DNA of 64,000 bases from Nosema muscidifuracis (taxonomy: Eukaryota > Microsporidia > Nosematidae), in assembly GCA_028335825.1 (NCBI GenBank), contig JAIOKI010000004.1, positions 186,001 through 250,000 on the forward strand, in the 5' to 3' direction. Positions 18,899 to 29,754 of the stretch are shown here, one piece after another. Within the stretch, counting starts at the first letter, position 1. Each line of letters starts with the position of its first letter. The position numbers and the translations under genes are program-made. The notes below the pieces were generated by a model that was given only the letters and a program-made list of their open reading frames with translations, was not told the origin of the DNA and did not search any database.

Positions 18899-20095
18899 AT
18901 GATTTTATGTGAAATATGTAAAACTCCTTTCAGATGCATAAATGGAGAATATATCTGTCAAGAAGGTCACGTTTCAAGTACAAAAGTAGAAATAGCAGAT
19001 GATCTTCATTGGTCATTAAAGAGTCAAAAACAAAAAGTTAAAAAAGAAGAAAGTATTTTTTCTAAATATTGTCTCCAGTATAAAAGTCTACTCATAGCCA
19101 GTTTTATGTTTGATGATATAATTAAGTTTATGAATTGTAAATCTTCTAAATTTATGGAATATTACATTAATTTTTTTTCTGGAGATAAATCTATTGTAAA
19201 TTCTCCTATTCGTATATCTTTTGGATATCTCCTTATTTTATCATATTTTACTAAAAGACTTGAAGAAGAAAAAAAAGGAAATTTATTATTTTATGCATCT
19301 TTTTTAGTAGAGTTTAAGAAATTTGATTATATTAATAGATGTTTACATTATAAAAATATTTTGAATATGAAAACAACTTCTAATCTTTCTATTGGTGTTA
19401 GTTTAACAAATATTTATTGGATACGTAAATATAAACTTGTTTCTATTTTAAGTGAAGCTAAATATCCTGTTAATAAAGAACATGCTAAAGTTATTAGAGA
19501 AACTTCTTGTTCACATCCACTTATAGAATATAATAAGTCAGTTATGAGACAAGATTTTGATTATTCTATTGATATTATGTTAAAATATTTTTATAAAGTT
19601 TGTGAAATATATGAAATTACTGTTACAGAAGATATGATAAAATATTTTAAGAGATATGTTGAATTAAGAAGATTTAGTAGAATGATATGTATACCTGAAG
19701 ATGAAGTATCAATGTATTTATATTTATATTGTAGAAATAAATCAATAGAAATTAATCATAAGAAAGCTTTAGAAAATATTAATTATTTGATAGGTAATAA
19801 TCAATTTGAAAATACAGTAGAATATGAAAAATCAGATATTACTTTTTTAAATTTAATTACTTTATTTACACACACATCTGAAGAAGCTTTTATAAGAAGA
19901 TTACAAGATTTAATTGTAACTAAAGAATTTAGATCAAAGAATAATATTTTTATTCTAAAAAATAATTTTAATCAGCATTATCATCTTCTTAAGAAAGAAT
20001 CTTTTATTTATTATATAAGTTTAATTAAACCTCTACTAAAAAATAAAATGAATTATAAAATTAAGAAGAGATACATAGAAGATGATAGAATATGA
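18899..20095 (+). CDS. RRN7: Rrn7/TAF1B-like RNA polymerase I initiation factor
   Basis: 398 residues. An N-terminal zinc ribbon, CEICKTPFRCINGEYICQEGHV (4-25, C-x2-C...C-x3-H), matches the Rrn7-type zinc finger, including the Gly-Glu-Tyr-x-Cys-x-x-Gly-His core. The rest is helical and hydrophobic with no clear match, as expected for the cyclin-like core that links Pol I to the rDNA promoter. Fungal Rrn7 is over 500 residues. CCC lies 2 bases before the ATG. The call rests mainly on the zinc ribbon. A TFIIB-like relative (Brf type) is less likely because the first cysteine pair and the GH ending fit Rrn7. Confidence 0.65.
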   Translation: MILCEICKTPFRCINGEYICQEGHVSSTKVEIADDLHWSLKSQKQKVKKEESIFSKYCLQYKSLLIASFMFDDIIKFMNCKSSKFMEYYINFFSGDKSIVNSPIRISFGYLLILSYFTKRLEEEKKGNLLFYASFLVEFKKFDYINRCLHYKNILNMKTTSNLSIGVSLTNIYWIRKYKLVSILSEAKYPVNKEHAKVIRETSCSHPLIEYNKSVMRQDFDYSIDIMLKYFYKVCEIYEITVTEDMIKYFKRYVELRRFSRMICIPEDEVSMYLYLYCRNKSIEINHKKALENINYLIGNNQFENTVEYEKSDITFLNLITLFTHTSEEAFIRRLQDLIVTKEFRSKNNIFILKNNFNQHYHLLKKESFIYYISLIKPLLKNKMNYKIKKRYIEDDRI

Positions 20096-20372
20096 TTAAA
20101 AATATTAAATATATTAATTTAATGAAATGGAATGTAATAAAGGGATATGATTAAAAGTATGATGGAATAAAATATTATAATGTGATAAAATAATGTAATA
20201 TCACTAAAAAGCAGTATGGAATAGAAGATTAATAAATATAATTGATCATTAAAAAGCAGTATGGAATAAAAGACTATTAAAAACACTATACTTTAAAAGA
20301 TTAATAAATATAATTGATCATTAAAAAACACTATACTTTAAAGACTACAAAAAAAATAATAACAATTAATCA
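20096..20372. repeat. Convergent spacer with a tandem array
   Basis: AAAGATTAATAAATATAATTGATCATTAAAAA followed by CACTATACTTTAA or GCAGTATGGAATA repeats about three times (20200-20345), between the convergent Rrn7-like and Sec63 genes. Confidence 0.55.
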
Positions 20373-21986
20373 CTAGAAATATTTTAATATGATAGATTCT
20401 TCAATATTATTTTTTAAGTACTGTCCATTAAATACATGTAACTTAATTTCACTACTGTTTTTATTATCAGGTGCATCAAAAGTAAATATAATATCTTTAA
20501 GATTATCTTCATTAAAAAATACAATTTCTTTATGTAAAATATTATCAATAGTAATAAATACTCCCCAAGAACATAAAATAGGTTCTCTTATTTTATATGA
20601 ATGTACTGATTCTTTCTTATTATTTTTATTAATAAATCCTAATTTAACTTTTATTGTTACTGAACTTTTTTTACATATCTTAAAAATTGATGTATTCTTA
20701 GATTTATCTTCATCTATTAAATAATCATTAGGATTTTCATCTTCTACATCAGAAGCATCTTCATTATTATTACCTGTATTTTTAATTACTGCAATAAATT
20801 CTTCAATTTTTATTCTACTTATCTTAGAATTAATAAAAAGTGCTTCTTCTAATTCTTTTCCTCTTAATAATTTTTTTAAAGTATCTTCTATCTCAAATTT
20901 TTCATTATTAATTTTCATCATAAAAAGATCATTAAATTTAATATAAGGATATTGTAATAAATAATATTCTTCATCAAATATTCCTTGAGTTATCATTCCT
21001 TGTAATATAAAAAGTTTTTTTAAAATATCTACATATCCTTTAGCAATAGCTATATATTTTAAAGATTCAATAAGAAGAAGACTTTTAGATCTAACATATT
21101 CTAAATCACTCTCTTTACAAATATTTAATCTAAATAAATGATCATTTAAAATGAGAAATCCATCATTAAGATTTTTCATATCTGGAAGTGGATATCCAAA
21201 ATTATGTTCAATATTAGATTTAATCTTAGAACAATCACTTTTAAATTTATAACATCCTAATTCTTCAGATTTAGAAAGAATCATTAGTAGATTTTTAATA
21301 TCACATTTCTTTTTAAGATCTTCATTTAAAAAATTAATAAAAACTTCCATTGTATCAAAAGAAACATTTAAAGAATTCTTATTTTTCATATTCTTCCATT
21401 TTCTGTAAGCATAATTTGGTAAACACATTCCTAATATAATACAATAAATTATAAAAGCAAGTGTAGCATTTTTCATAATAATATCTGGTATAGCAATAAT
21501 TTCACCACTTTTTGATTCATTATTAAGCCATCTTGCAAATTTTTCTTTATTTTTAACTATATTATAAGCTTTACTTATTTTAACTCTTTGATTTTCATAT
21601 TCTTCTTTTTGATCTTCAGGTGCTTTACTAATATCATATTTCATCATTAATTTAACAAGTTTCTTCTTAACAACCTTCTTAGAAGTATTAAGATCAATAC
21701 CAAGTATTTCTAAAGGATCAAAATCTTTTTTGATCTCCATCTTAATAACTAAAACATTTTTAACAAGAATAGATACAACAGCCCATAAAGAAATTACCAA
21801 AACTTTTTCAAAAATATTTTTTTCTGAAGGTAATTTTTTACAACTAGAACATTTACATTTTATGCGAGAAATATTCTTTTTATACAGAAGATTGTATGTA
21901 AAATATAAAGTAATAGGGAGAATAAAAGAAAGAGCTAAATAACTAGAAGCTAAACCAGAATCATCGTATTGATAGCTGTATGACAT
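20373..21986 (-). CDS. SEC63: Sec63-like translocon subunit with a degenerate J domain
   Basis: 537 residues. Sec63 works with Sec61/62 at the ER membrane and recruits BiP through a lumenal J domain. Layout: short N-terminus YSYQYDDSG (3-11), TM1 (about 16-35), TM2 (about 61-82), DPLEILGIDLNTSKKVVKKK (90-109) opening the J domain, TM3 (about 172-192), then a cytosolic helical and Ig-like part with an acidic insert (EDASDVEDENPND). This order is diagnostic. The HPD tripeptide that stimulates Hsp70 is replaced: KYDISKAPED stands where the family has KFHPDK (residues 118-120 are DIS). Yeast Sec63 is 663 residues. CCC touches the ATG. Confidence 0.85.
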   Translation of the reverse strand: MSYSYQYDDSGLASSYLALSFILPITLYFTYNLLYKKNISRIKCKCSSCKKLPSEKNIFEKVLVISLWAVVSILVKNVLVIKMEIKKDFDPLEILGIDLNTSKKVVKKKLVKLMMKYDISKAPEDQKEEYENQRVKISKAYNIVKNKEKFARWLNNESKSGEIIAIPDIIMKNATLAFIIYCIILGMCLPNYAYRKWKNMKNKNSLNVSFDTMEVFINFLNEDLKKKCDIKNLLMILSKSEELGCYKFKSDCSKIKSNIEHNFGYPLPDMKNLNDGFLILNDHLFRLNICKESDLEYVRSKSLLLIESLKYIAIAKGYVDILKKLFILQGMITQGIFDEEYYLLQYPYIKFNDLFMMKINNEKFEIEDTLKKLLRGKELEEALFINSKISRIKIEEFIAVIKNTGNNNEDASDVEDENPNDYLIDEDKSKNTSIFKICKKSSVTIKVKLGFINKNNKKESVHSYKIREPILCSWGVFITIDNILHKEIVFFNEDNLKDIIFTFDAPDNKNSSEIKLHVFNGQYLKNNIEESIILKYF

Positions 21987-22430
21987 GGGTTATAAAAAAT
22001 ATAAAACCTATAAACAAAAAAAAAGATGATATAAAAAAAATGTTTTAAAGAATTGAATTATTTGTAGGGAATTAAATTAAATTGTTTTTAAGAAATTATA
22101 TTATTTGTATTGAATTAAAATGTTTATAGGAATTAAATTGTAATGAATTGAATTATTTGTAGGAATCAAATTAAATTGTTTGTAGGGAATTAAATTAATT
22201 TATATTGTTTGTATAGATTAAATATTTTAAAAATTTATAAGTATTTTCAAAATAAAATATAGAAATATTTTTATTATGAAATATAAAAGATTCTTTTTAG
22301 ATAATAAATAACTAAATAATAAATGTAAAATATCCATAATAATTTTAATTAGATAATAAACAATCTCATAATAAATAACTTAATGCTAAATGTAATTCAT
22401 ACAAAATTTTTAATTAGATAATATAATTAT
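21987..22430. repeat. Spacer with short repeats
   Basis: At about 22045-22210 a unit of 30-40 bases with TTGTAGGGAATTAAATTAAATTGTTT recurs about four to five times with gaps. The second half (22210-22430) contains AATAATAAATGTAAAATATCC-type partial duplications. No gene is visible. Confidence 0.55.
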
Positions 22431-24593
22431 TTAGGGAATATATAAAATATATTCATTGTCAATTTTTAGATATCCTTTAACTTCTAACTTATTAATTAAA
22501 CTCTCTAAATTAAAATCTTCATTATTAAAAGTCTTTTTCAATTCTTCTAAAATATTTACTATTTTACTTTTTTTAGTTCGTTTCATAAATTTCATTATTT
22601 GAGATTCAATAGATGTTTCTAAAAGATTAGCATCTTCAATTTTATTTTCAACTTTTATTTTAGATTTAATTTCATATTTAAATAAATCAATAATTTCTCC
22701 TTTCTTACCATTAAATTTATCATTAATAAATAATAAACTTTCTTTCACAATAATAAGTTTATGTTCTATTAGAAATTTAATATTAAAATCAAAATTTGGA
22801 TCTTTAGATTTTAATTTAATTATTTCTAGTTTTGGTTCATCTATTATAAATAATAAAAGTGATACTTTATCAGTACTCATACGAATATTTATTTCATTAA
22901 TTTCAAATAAAATTGGTGAAGCAAGATAACTACATCTAATTTCAGATCTAGGATATTTTAACATATACCTTTTTAATAATATATCTCTTAAATCTAATAA
23001 TTTTGGATGTAAAATAGTTGAATTAATTTCTAAATTACAGAATCCTTTCGTTATTAACCTCATTTCTGTTATAAAATCATCTTCTTGATCACTCAATCCA
23101 AAATTTTGAATAAGTGGTGTGTTATAAGTTTGAACTATTAATTTTAACCATGAAACACTAGAAGATCCACAATATGTTTCACATAAATGAATTAATTTTT
23201 GTTCTATCAATATATTATTAGAATTATTCAAAATTCTTTGTAAACATTCTTTACTAAACTTTTTTATAATTTGATTCTTTTGAGATAATAAATTTGTAAG
23301 ATAAAATAAATATTCTGGTATCTTATTTTGAGAATATTCTTTTATAAATTCTTTACTTTCAATAAGACTGTTACTTTCGATAAATTCTTTTATAAATTCT
23401 TTACTTTCAATAATTTTTTTACCTTCAATAAATTCTTTCAAATATTCCTTACCTTCAATAATTTTTTTATCTTCAATAAATTCTTTCAAATATTCCTTAC
23501 CTTCATATTCTCTACCCTCAATAAAATCTTCTATTATCAAAGAAAAATGATCTTGTATATTTTCATAATTTTTTAGTTTACTAATAATTTCTTTTTCAAT
23601 ATTAAATTCTAATTCATCAGATTTTAAATTTCTATCATTAAAAGTTTCTTTAAATTCTACAAAAAAATTAAACAAGTCTTTTGTAGATTCTAATGAATTT
23701 ATATATTTCAATAAATATGAACTTAATTTTGAAAAGAACATTTCAATATATTTATCTTCCATATTAAATAAAATAAGCTTAATTCTATTAAAATTCTTTA
23801 AATATTGAATACGATCTATAGAATATTCCATTTTACATTTTTTAACTGATAATAAATCTTCATTATTTTCATTTAAAAAATACCAATCAAGAAATTTTTT
23901 ATAATTTTTAGCAATAGATTTAGTAATTTCTAAATAAAAATTCTTTTGCTTAAAATCAAATAATTCTTTTGTTAATTTAAGTTCTGTATTAACTTTTTGA
24001 ATTAATGTTTCAATATTTTCATTTTTTAAATTATCATTAAATGGATTAATACATATTTCTAAAAATCTTTCATATTCTGATTCGTTCTCAATATTTAAAA
24101 ATATTTTTTTTAGAAAATCTGCTATTTTCTTTATTTTATTCATATCTTCTAAATTACCTTCTCTAATACAATTAATTTCATATATAAAATATTCTTCTAT
24201 ATTTGACATACATGAATAAATATAATGCTTATATAATAATTTGTTAAATAAAGTTACTAAATGTACTACATTTTCATTCTTCTTATTAATATTAACATTT
24301 ATAAAAAACCTTTCTAAATAAAAATATACTTTCTCTAATAATTCAAAACTTTTTTCTAATTTAAGACAAATAGAATAAAAATAATTTAAAGAAGAAATTG
24401 GTCTCATAGATTTAAAATATGAAATAAGAATTGATTCAAGCTTATCATATATAATTCTACCCTTAATCTCATATTTATCTGTTTGTTTTGTACAATGTAA
24501 ATATATAATATTATATGTTTTTATATAATCATTAGATGTAAATTTATGACTTGTTTTTAATATTTTAAGAGTTAAATCTTCAAGATCTTTCAT
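22431..24593 (-). CDS. Cullin (E3 ubiquitin ligase scaffold)
   Basis: 720 residues starting at MKDLEDL, the ATG 3 bases after CACCCC; an upstream in-frame ATG lacks this signal. The N-terminal half has helical cullin repeats. After it come the cullin-homology region (YLASPILFEINEINIRMSTDK, 574-594) and a C-terminal winged helix. The neddylation-type segment SQIMKFMKRTKKS keeps the lysine, and the protein ends LEVKGYLKIDNEYILYIP, as in YLERD..Y.Y-A. This fits Cul1/Cdc53-like length. Internal imperfect repeats of about 17-20 residues (KEFIEGKKIIESKEFI) near residues 375-420 look like a recent in-frame expansion. Which cullin class it belongs to is open. Confidence 0.82.
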   Translation of the reverse strand: MKDLEDLTLKILKTSHKFTSNDYIKTYNIIYLHCTKQTDKYEIKGRIIYDKLESILISYFKSMRPISSLNYFYSICLKLEKSFELLEKVYFYLERFFINVNINKKNENVVHLVTLFNKLLYKHYIYSCMSNIEEYFIYEINCIREGNLEDMNKIKKIADFLKKIFLNIENESEYERFLEICINPFNDNLKNENIETLIQKVNTELKLTKELFDFKQKNFYLEITKSIAKNYKKFLDWYFLNENNEDLLSVKKCKMEYSIDRIQYLKNFNRIKLILFNMEDKYIEMFFSKLSSYLLKYINSLESTKDLFNFFVEFKETFNDRNLKSDELEFNIEKEIISKLKNYENIQDHFSLIIEDFIEGREYEGKEYLKEFIEDKKIIEGKEYLKEFIEGKKIIESKEFIKEFIESNSLIESKEFIKEYSQNKIPEYLFYLTNLLSQKNQIIKKFSKECLQRILNNSNNILIEQKLIHLCETYCGSSSVSWLKLIVQTYNTPLIQNFGLSDQEDDFITEMRLITKGFCNLEINSTILHPKLLDLRDILLKRYMLKYPRSEIRCSYLASPILFEINEINIRMSTDKVSLLLFIIDEPKLEIIKLKSKDPNFDFNIKFLIEHKLIIVKESLLFINDKFNGKKGEIIDLFKYEIKSKIKVENKIEDANLLETSIESQIMKFMKRTKKSKIVNILEELKKTFNNEDFNLESLINKLEVKGYLKIDNEYILYIP

Positions 24594-24956
24594 TTTGGGG
24601 TGAAAAGAAATTTTATTTAAGTTCAATTGCATAAAGGAAAAGTTAGAAATGCATAAATAAAATTTAATATAATTAGGTTAAAAAATATCAATATAATTAA
24701 TTTAAAAAAAAAGATAAATATAATTAAGTTAGAAAATATCAATATAATCATATTAGATATGCATAGATAAAATATAAATCAAAATATTCTATTAAAATAA
24801 ATATACATAAATAAAATATCCATCAAAACATTCTATTTAAATAAATAAAATATCCATCAAAACATTCTATTCAAATAAAAAAAATATCCATCAAAACATT
24901 CTATTCAAATAAAAAAAATATAAAATTACTTTATTATTAAAAAGTATACAAATAAT
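24594..24956. repeat. Spacer with a tandem array
   Basis: AAAATATCCATCAAAACATTCTATTCAAATAA (about 32 bases) recurs about four times at 24780-24915. Before it, TAATATAATTAGGTTAAAAAATATCAATA-like units repeat two to three times. Confidence 0.6.
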
Positions 24957-25463
24957 TCATTTATAAAATAAATCCTCTAATTCATCTATCTTAGGAAGAT
25001 CTTTAATATTTCTATACAAATAATGCAATTCCAAAATATTTTTCGAAATTTCATTTTTTTGTCCTTTAAATTCCAAATAAATTGAATGAAATTTTACAGT
25101 AAACATTGACATAGATAAAAAATTAATATGAGGACAAGTATCATCAATCATTTTAGATGTTTCATAAATATATTTATATAATCCTTTATACCTACCTATT
25201 GATACTTCTCTAGATATTTTATTTTCTTCTTCTCTGTATCCTTTTATATAATTGAACATAGCTTTTATGTATAGAATAATTCCTTCATTTCTATTTTCTT
25301 TAATTTTTAAATCTCCTTCTTTTTTTAGATTTCTAGCTGTATTAAGATAATCATTTTGTATTTGTAAATTAGAAGGAATTATAAATGTTCCAAATCCTTT
25401 ATCATCTATTTCAACTTTCTTGAAATATCCTTTATCCATTAACTTCTTAATTCTATCTTCCAT
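24957..25463 (-). CDS. Hypothetical helical protein
   Basis: 168 residues with a CCCC run 8 bases before the ATG. It opens with RIKKLMDKGYFKKVEID, which resembles a short winged-helix or coiled segment. The middle (about 40-90) is helical and basic (NLKKEGDLKIKENRNEGIILYIKAMFNYIKGY) and recalls a TPR/MIT-like hairpin, followed by more helices and an acidic end. No family was recognised. It shares strand with the cullin but is separated from it by a repeat-filled spacer. Confidence 0.65.
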   Translation of the reverse strand: MEDRIKKLMDKGYFKKVEIDDKGFGTFIIPSNLQIQNDYLNTARNLKKEGDLKIKENRNEGIILYIKAMFNYIKGYREEENKISREVSIGRYKGLYKYIYETSKMIDDTCPHINFLSMSMFTVKFHSIYLEFKGQKNEISKNILELHYLYRNIKDLPKIDELEDLFYK

Positions 25464-25956
25464 TAAATTTAGGGGATAACAAAAGATATTAAAAAAGATG
25501 AAGTATTAATCATAGATAGATATTTTAAGTATTAGATTTATATTTAAAGTTGATTATCTAATATATAAATAATAATTACTATGTCTTAAGGTTAATTTTA
25601 TTATAATTTTTAAAAGGTAATTATTTCAACTAAATATTAAAATAATTTTAGAAGGAATACAAACTAGATAATTTTATAAAAGGTAATTATTTAATTAGAT
25701 TTTAAAATAATTTTAGAAAACTACAAACTGGATAATTTCATAAAATAATTTACTTATTTTCAAATTACCTTAACATAAAAATCTTTTAATTTTTAAAAAT
25801 ATCTTGTTAAACTATTTTATTAATTTTTTAGAAGACTACAAATTGAATAATTTTATAAAATAATTTACTTATTTTCAAATTACCTTAACATAAAAATCTT
25901 TTCATTTTTAAAAATATCTTGTTAAACTATTTTATTAATTTTTTTTTTTATCCTTT
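25464..25956. repeat. Divergent spacer with a long direct repeat
   Basis: A unit of about 120 bases (GAAAACTACAAACTGGATAATTT through TTGTTAAACTATTTTATTAATTTTTT) is present twice in near-perfect form at about 25710-25945. Shorter partial versions (AAAAGGTAATTATTT...TTTTAGAA) lie at 25610-25710. The array ends about 10 bases before the downstream ATG. Confidence 0.65.
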
Positions 25957-26361
25957 ATGGATCAACTTTATAATGAAATATCTGAAAAACTTCTCTTAGA
26001 GTTAAAAAAATTTAAAGAAAACAATACGACTTATGAAAACTTATTAAAATTATTTGAAGAAGAAGAAATGCTAAGAAATATACAAGATTGGGAAAAGATA
26101 GAAGCTAATTTAAAACAAGAAATTTTTGAATATCAAACTTATTTGTATACTCACCTATTAGAAGTAGAAAAAGATTTATTAGAATACCAATCACTTGATC
26201 AAGATAAAGAAATTGATATAAATATCAAAGATTTATCTTTACATTCTAATATGTTAAGTAGAAATAAAGAACCTCCTGAAGGGTTTAATAATTCTCCTTG
26301 GTATTTGCCTTGTTTCCCAAATTTAAATATGATTGAGTTTTTACATAACGATGACGTTTAG
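25957..26361 (+). CDS. Small coiled-coil protein, possibly Mediator Med4-like
   Basis: 134 residues. About 1-90 form charged helices; then comes a short conserved-looking end, NKEPPEGFNNSPWYLPCFPN. Med4 proteins have a coiled-coil N-terminus followed by an APPG...LP-P segment, so the order fits, but the similarity is short and I could not test it. Only a TCC run precedes the ATG. It is followed 115 bases later by the USP gene on the same strand. It may equally be an unrelated coiled-coil protein. Confidence 0.4.
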   Translation: MDQLYNEISEKLLLELKKFKENNTTYENLLKLFEEEEMLRNIQDWEKIEANLKQEIFEYQTYLYTHLLEVEKDLLEYQSLDQDKEIDINIKDLSLHSNMLSRNKEPPEGFNNSPWYLPCFPNLNMIEFLHNDDV

Positions 26362-26475
26362 TTAAGTATCCTGATATTGTGTTTTAAGTATATTTTGAAA
26401 CTTCTTTTTGATTTAGTTAATTTTAAACTTTGTTTTATAAACACACATAAATAAAAAATCTTAACCCTGATTAAA

Positions 26476-29421
26476 ATGAGAAAGAGTCCAACTTCTTCAG
26501 AGCGAAATGAATCAAAAGACGATGAAAAACTTAACATGAAAAAAATAAAAAACAAGAAGAATTACAAGATACGTTTTGTCAATTATAATGAAAAAATGGA
26601 TTTATCAAAATTTTCCAATGATGATTCTATGTTACATTGTGGACTTCAAGCTAGAACTCAAATAAATTTAAGAGATGATTATAAATTGAGATATGAATGG
26701 GGAATTAATCAAACTTGGCCAAGTATTAGTATTGAAGCAATGTATAATAGAAGAGAGAATGAAAAAAAGAAGATACAAAGAAGAATTAAAAAATTTGAAG
26801 AAGAATATGGAAAAGAAAGATTAAATGAATGTGATGAATATTTTTATTATGATAATAAATTATCAATTGATGAAGAATTAGATAAAATATTAGCTAAAAT
26901 TGGAGTATTTAATTGGGAAGAAGAAGAAAAAATAGGAGAAATGACATTATTTAATGAAACAAGTTCTAATTTAAAAAATGAGAATGAATTAAATGGCATG
27001 TTATATGAATATAAGAATGATAGAACAGATTTCAATGACGAAGGTGTAATATCAATTGAAGAAGAAAATAGCAAAGGTGTAATCTCAATTGAAGATAAAA
27101 ATGATATATCAAATGACGAAGAAAATATTAAGGATGTAATATTAAATGACGAAGGTGTAATCTCAATTGAAGATAAGAATGATATATTAATTGAAGATGA
27201 GAATGACAAAGATTTAATATCAATTGAAGATAAAAATGATATATTAAATGAAGATAAGAATGATTTGTCAATTGAAAATAATGATATACCAAATGAAAAT
27301 AATGCAATATTAAATGAAAATAATGACATATCAAATGAAGAAAAAAGTATTATTTCAGAAAATTCTAATCCTCCTCTTTTAGGAGTAAATTCAATAAATG
27401 ACAGCATAATTGAAAAATTTGACTTTGAATATTTAGATATCTCTGATGACAGTAATCACATAATTGATAATATAAATAAAATTAAAAAGGAAATTAAACG
27501 AGTTGATTGTTTGGAAGATGATAAGACGATGATATTTTTTATTGATAAATGTATTGAATGTAAAGACAATTTAGCAGATATTTTATTGGAAATTAAGTTA
27601 TGTCCAAATACTTATAATGTTAATTTAGGATCAAGAATTTATAGTGTTAAGAAATTTTATCATGATAGTAACAAAACAATTTTTGAAGCTCTCTTATCGT
27701 TCTGTGTTTTATCAGATGATTTACAAAATTTTATGATTTCTTATAAAGTCTTACAAATTACTGGTACTATTATTCATCCACTTACAAAAATTAAAGAAAT
27801 GTCAACAGCTGATAAATATGTGATAGTTACAAATATTACAAATCTTGATTTAGGAATTGATTCTGATATTTTTAAGAAAAGAAGAATTTTAGGTTTAAAA
27901 AATTTAGGAAATACTTGTTATATGAATTCATCACTTCAAGCTATTATAAATTGTAAGGAATTTTCTGATTATTTTTATTCTTGTGATGATAAAAAATTAT
28001 CAGTTAAAAAAAAACTTTCTGGATCATTTTCTGAATTAGTTAAGGAATTTGATAATAAAGAAGATTTTATTGCACCAATAAAATTTAAAAAGACTTTAGG
28101 AAGTAAAATTAATATTTATAATGAAAGATCAGAACAAGATGCAATGGAATTTATTACAGATTTATTAGATTTAATACATGAAGAGATTAAAATTAAAAGA
28201 AGATCTTTAAATGAGACAATTGATGGATATCAAAAATGGCAAATTGAAAATGAATCAATAATCACAAATTTATTTTTTTGTAAAATTATGTCTTCAATTG
28301 TTTGTTCAGATTGTTCAAATTCAAGATCAATTTATGAACCTTGTCTTTATTTACCTGTTCCTGTTCCTTTAAAAAAAGAATATTTTAATGATATAGTTTT
28401 ATTTTATGATTCATCTAAAAGAATTCCTTTAAAAATATTTGCAGAGATTTCATTTACCTTACTTGAATTAAAAGAATATATTAAGAAAGAATATAATATT
28501 TCTAATGAAATAGTTTGTTGTCAAGTTAGAAATGGTGCTTTAATACCAATTAATGATTATATTACATTAAGATCTATAAGAGATACATTATTTTGTTATG
28601 AATATGTAAAAGAAAAAATTCAAGAATATTTTTGGGTAAAAATTAGCAAAAGATATTTTTTATGGAATTCTTATTTAGAATTTTTTATATTATGTCATAC
28701 TAATAAAAATAATATAGATAAAGATGGAAATATTAATCAAGAATATGTTTATGAATTAGTTAAAGAAAGATTAATTCCATTTATAGATCAAACTAAGAGT
28801 AATTTTTTTAATGAAAATCTTAGTTCTATATTTACATTAAGTTATGATCATAAAGATATTACAGTTTCAAATATATATAATAGATCACAAATTAGATTAC
28901 AAATATCACATAATAATTATATAAAATTATTTGGATTTAATTTTAATCCAATTAAACAAATGGTTCATTTAATATCAGAAAAAATTGATCTTTTAGATTG
29001 TATTAATAATTTTTTAGTTAGAGAATATATATTTGGAAATGATAAACAATTATGTGAAGGATGTAATCAATACACAATACATTTTAAAGATACTGATATA
29101 GTAAAATTACCCAAATATCTTATTATACAACTAAAAAGATTTAGATTCACTGGAATTGATTTTGAAAAAATTGATACATTTATTGAATTTAATCTTGATT
29201 CTTTTTATATTAAAGAAAATAAATACAAAGTCATTAGTGTAATTAATCATATAGCACCTTCTTGTGGATATGCTTTTAGAAGTATTGGATCAAATGGTCA
29301 TTATACAGCATATGTTAGATATAAAGATGATTGGTTCCTTTGTAATGATCAAGTGATTACTAAAGTTAATAAATTGGAAAAATCAGATGCTTATATATTT
29401 ATACTTGAACGACAGGACTAA
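26476..29421 (+). CDS. Ubiquitin-specific protease (USP/UBP family)
   Basis: 981 residues. C19 deubiquitinases cleave ubiquitin from proteins. The Cys box GLKNLGNTCYMNSSLQAI holds the nucleophile C480. The QDAMEF and LIHEE block follows. A zinc-type pair CSDC (about 613-616) and CEGC (about 860-863) sits in the fingers. The His box SNGHYTAYVRYKDDWFLCND holds H942, with the Asp near 961. The N-terminal 330 residues are outside the catalytic domain and include an acidic repeat region (ISIEDKNDI units, about 190-290) probably grown by slippage. CCC lies 8 bases before the ATG. The USP subclass is not assigned. Confidence 0.92.
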   Translation: MRKSPTSSERNESKDDEKLNMKKIKNKKNYKIRFVNYNEKMDLSKFSNDDSMLHCGLQARTQINLRDDYKLRYEWGINQTWPSISIEAMYNRRENEKKKIQRRIKKFEEEYGKERLNECDEYFYYDNKLSIDEELDKILAKIGVFNWEEEEKIGEMTLFNETSSNLKNENELNGMLYEYKNDRTDFNDEGVISIEEENSKGVISIEDKNDISNDEENIKDVILNDEGVISIEDKNDILIEDENDKDLISIEDKNDILNEDKNDLSIENNDIPNENNAILNENNDISNEEKSIISENSNPPLLGVNSINDSIIEKFDFEYLDISDDSNHIIDNINKIKKEIKRVDCLEDDKTMIFFIDKCIECKDNLADILLEIKLCPNTYNVNLGSRIYSVKKFYHDSNKTIFEALLSFCVLSDDLQNFMISYKVLQITGTIIHPLTKIKEMSTADKYVIVTNITNLDLGIDSDIFKKRRILGLKNLGNTCYMNSSLQAIINCKEFSDYFYSCDDKKLSVKKKLSGSFSELVKEFDNKEDFIAPIKFKKTLGSKINIYNERSEQDAMEFITDLLDLIHEEIKIKRRSLNETIDGYQKWQIENESIITNLFFCKIMSSIVCSDCSNSRSIYEPCLYLPVPVPLKKEYFNDIVLFYDSSKRIPLKIFAEISFTLLELKEYIKKEYNISNEIVCCQVRNGALIPINDYITLRSIRDTLFCYEYVKEKIQEYFWVKISKRYFLWNSYLEFFILCHTNKNNIDKDGNINQEYVYELVKERLIPFIDQTKSNFFNENLSSIFTLSYDHKDITVSNIYNRSQIRLQISHNNYIKLFGFNFNPIKQMVHLISEKIDLLDCINNFLVREYIFGNDKQLCEGCNQYTIHFKDTDIVKLPKYLIIQLKRFRFTGIDFEKIDTFIEFNLDSFYIKENKYKVISVINHIAPSCGYAFRSIGSNGHYTAYVRYKDDWFLCNDQVITKVNKLEKSDAYIFILERQD

Positions 29422-29754
29422 TAAATCAGTCATATTGATATTTTTATTAATTATTTTATTTATATTAATAGTTGCTTTATTTATATTTTTATTATTTTAT
29501 ATTAATAGTTGCTTTATATTATTTATATTAATAGTTGCTTTATTTATATTAATTATTTTACTTATAATCTTTTTCCTATATTATATGATTATTCAATTTT
29601 ATATTATTTAATTTATATTTATAGTTGCTTTATTTATATTGTTATCATTTTATATTAATAGTTGCTTTATTTATATTAATTATTTTTCCTATAATCTTTT
29701 ATCGATTTTTTATCTTTCATATTTATATTCAAATATTTTTACCCAATAGCATAA
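29422..29754. repeat. Spacer with a short tandem array
   Basis: TATATTAATAGTTGCTTTATTTATATT (about 27-36 base units) recurs about six times between 29445 and 29690. It begins within 30 bases of the USP stop and ends near the CCC element of the next gene. Confidence 0.6.

Noticed and set aside
26847-27407. Ser/Phe-rich minus-strand frames
   Set aside because: Antisense to the acidic repeat part of the USP gene; no start signal.
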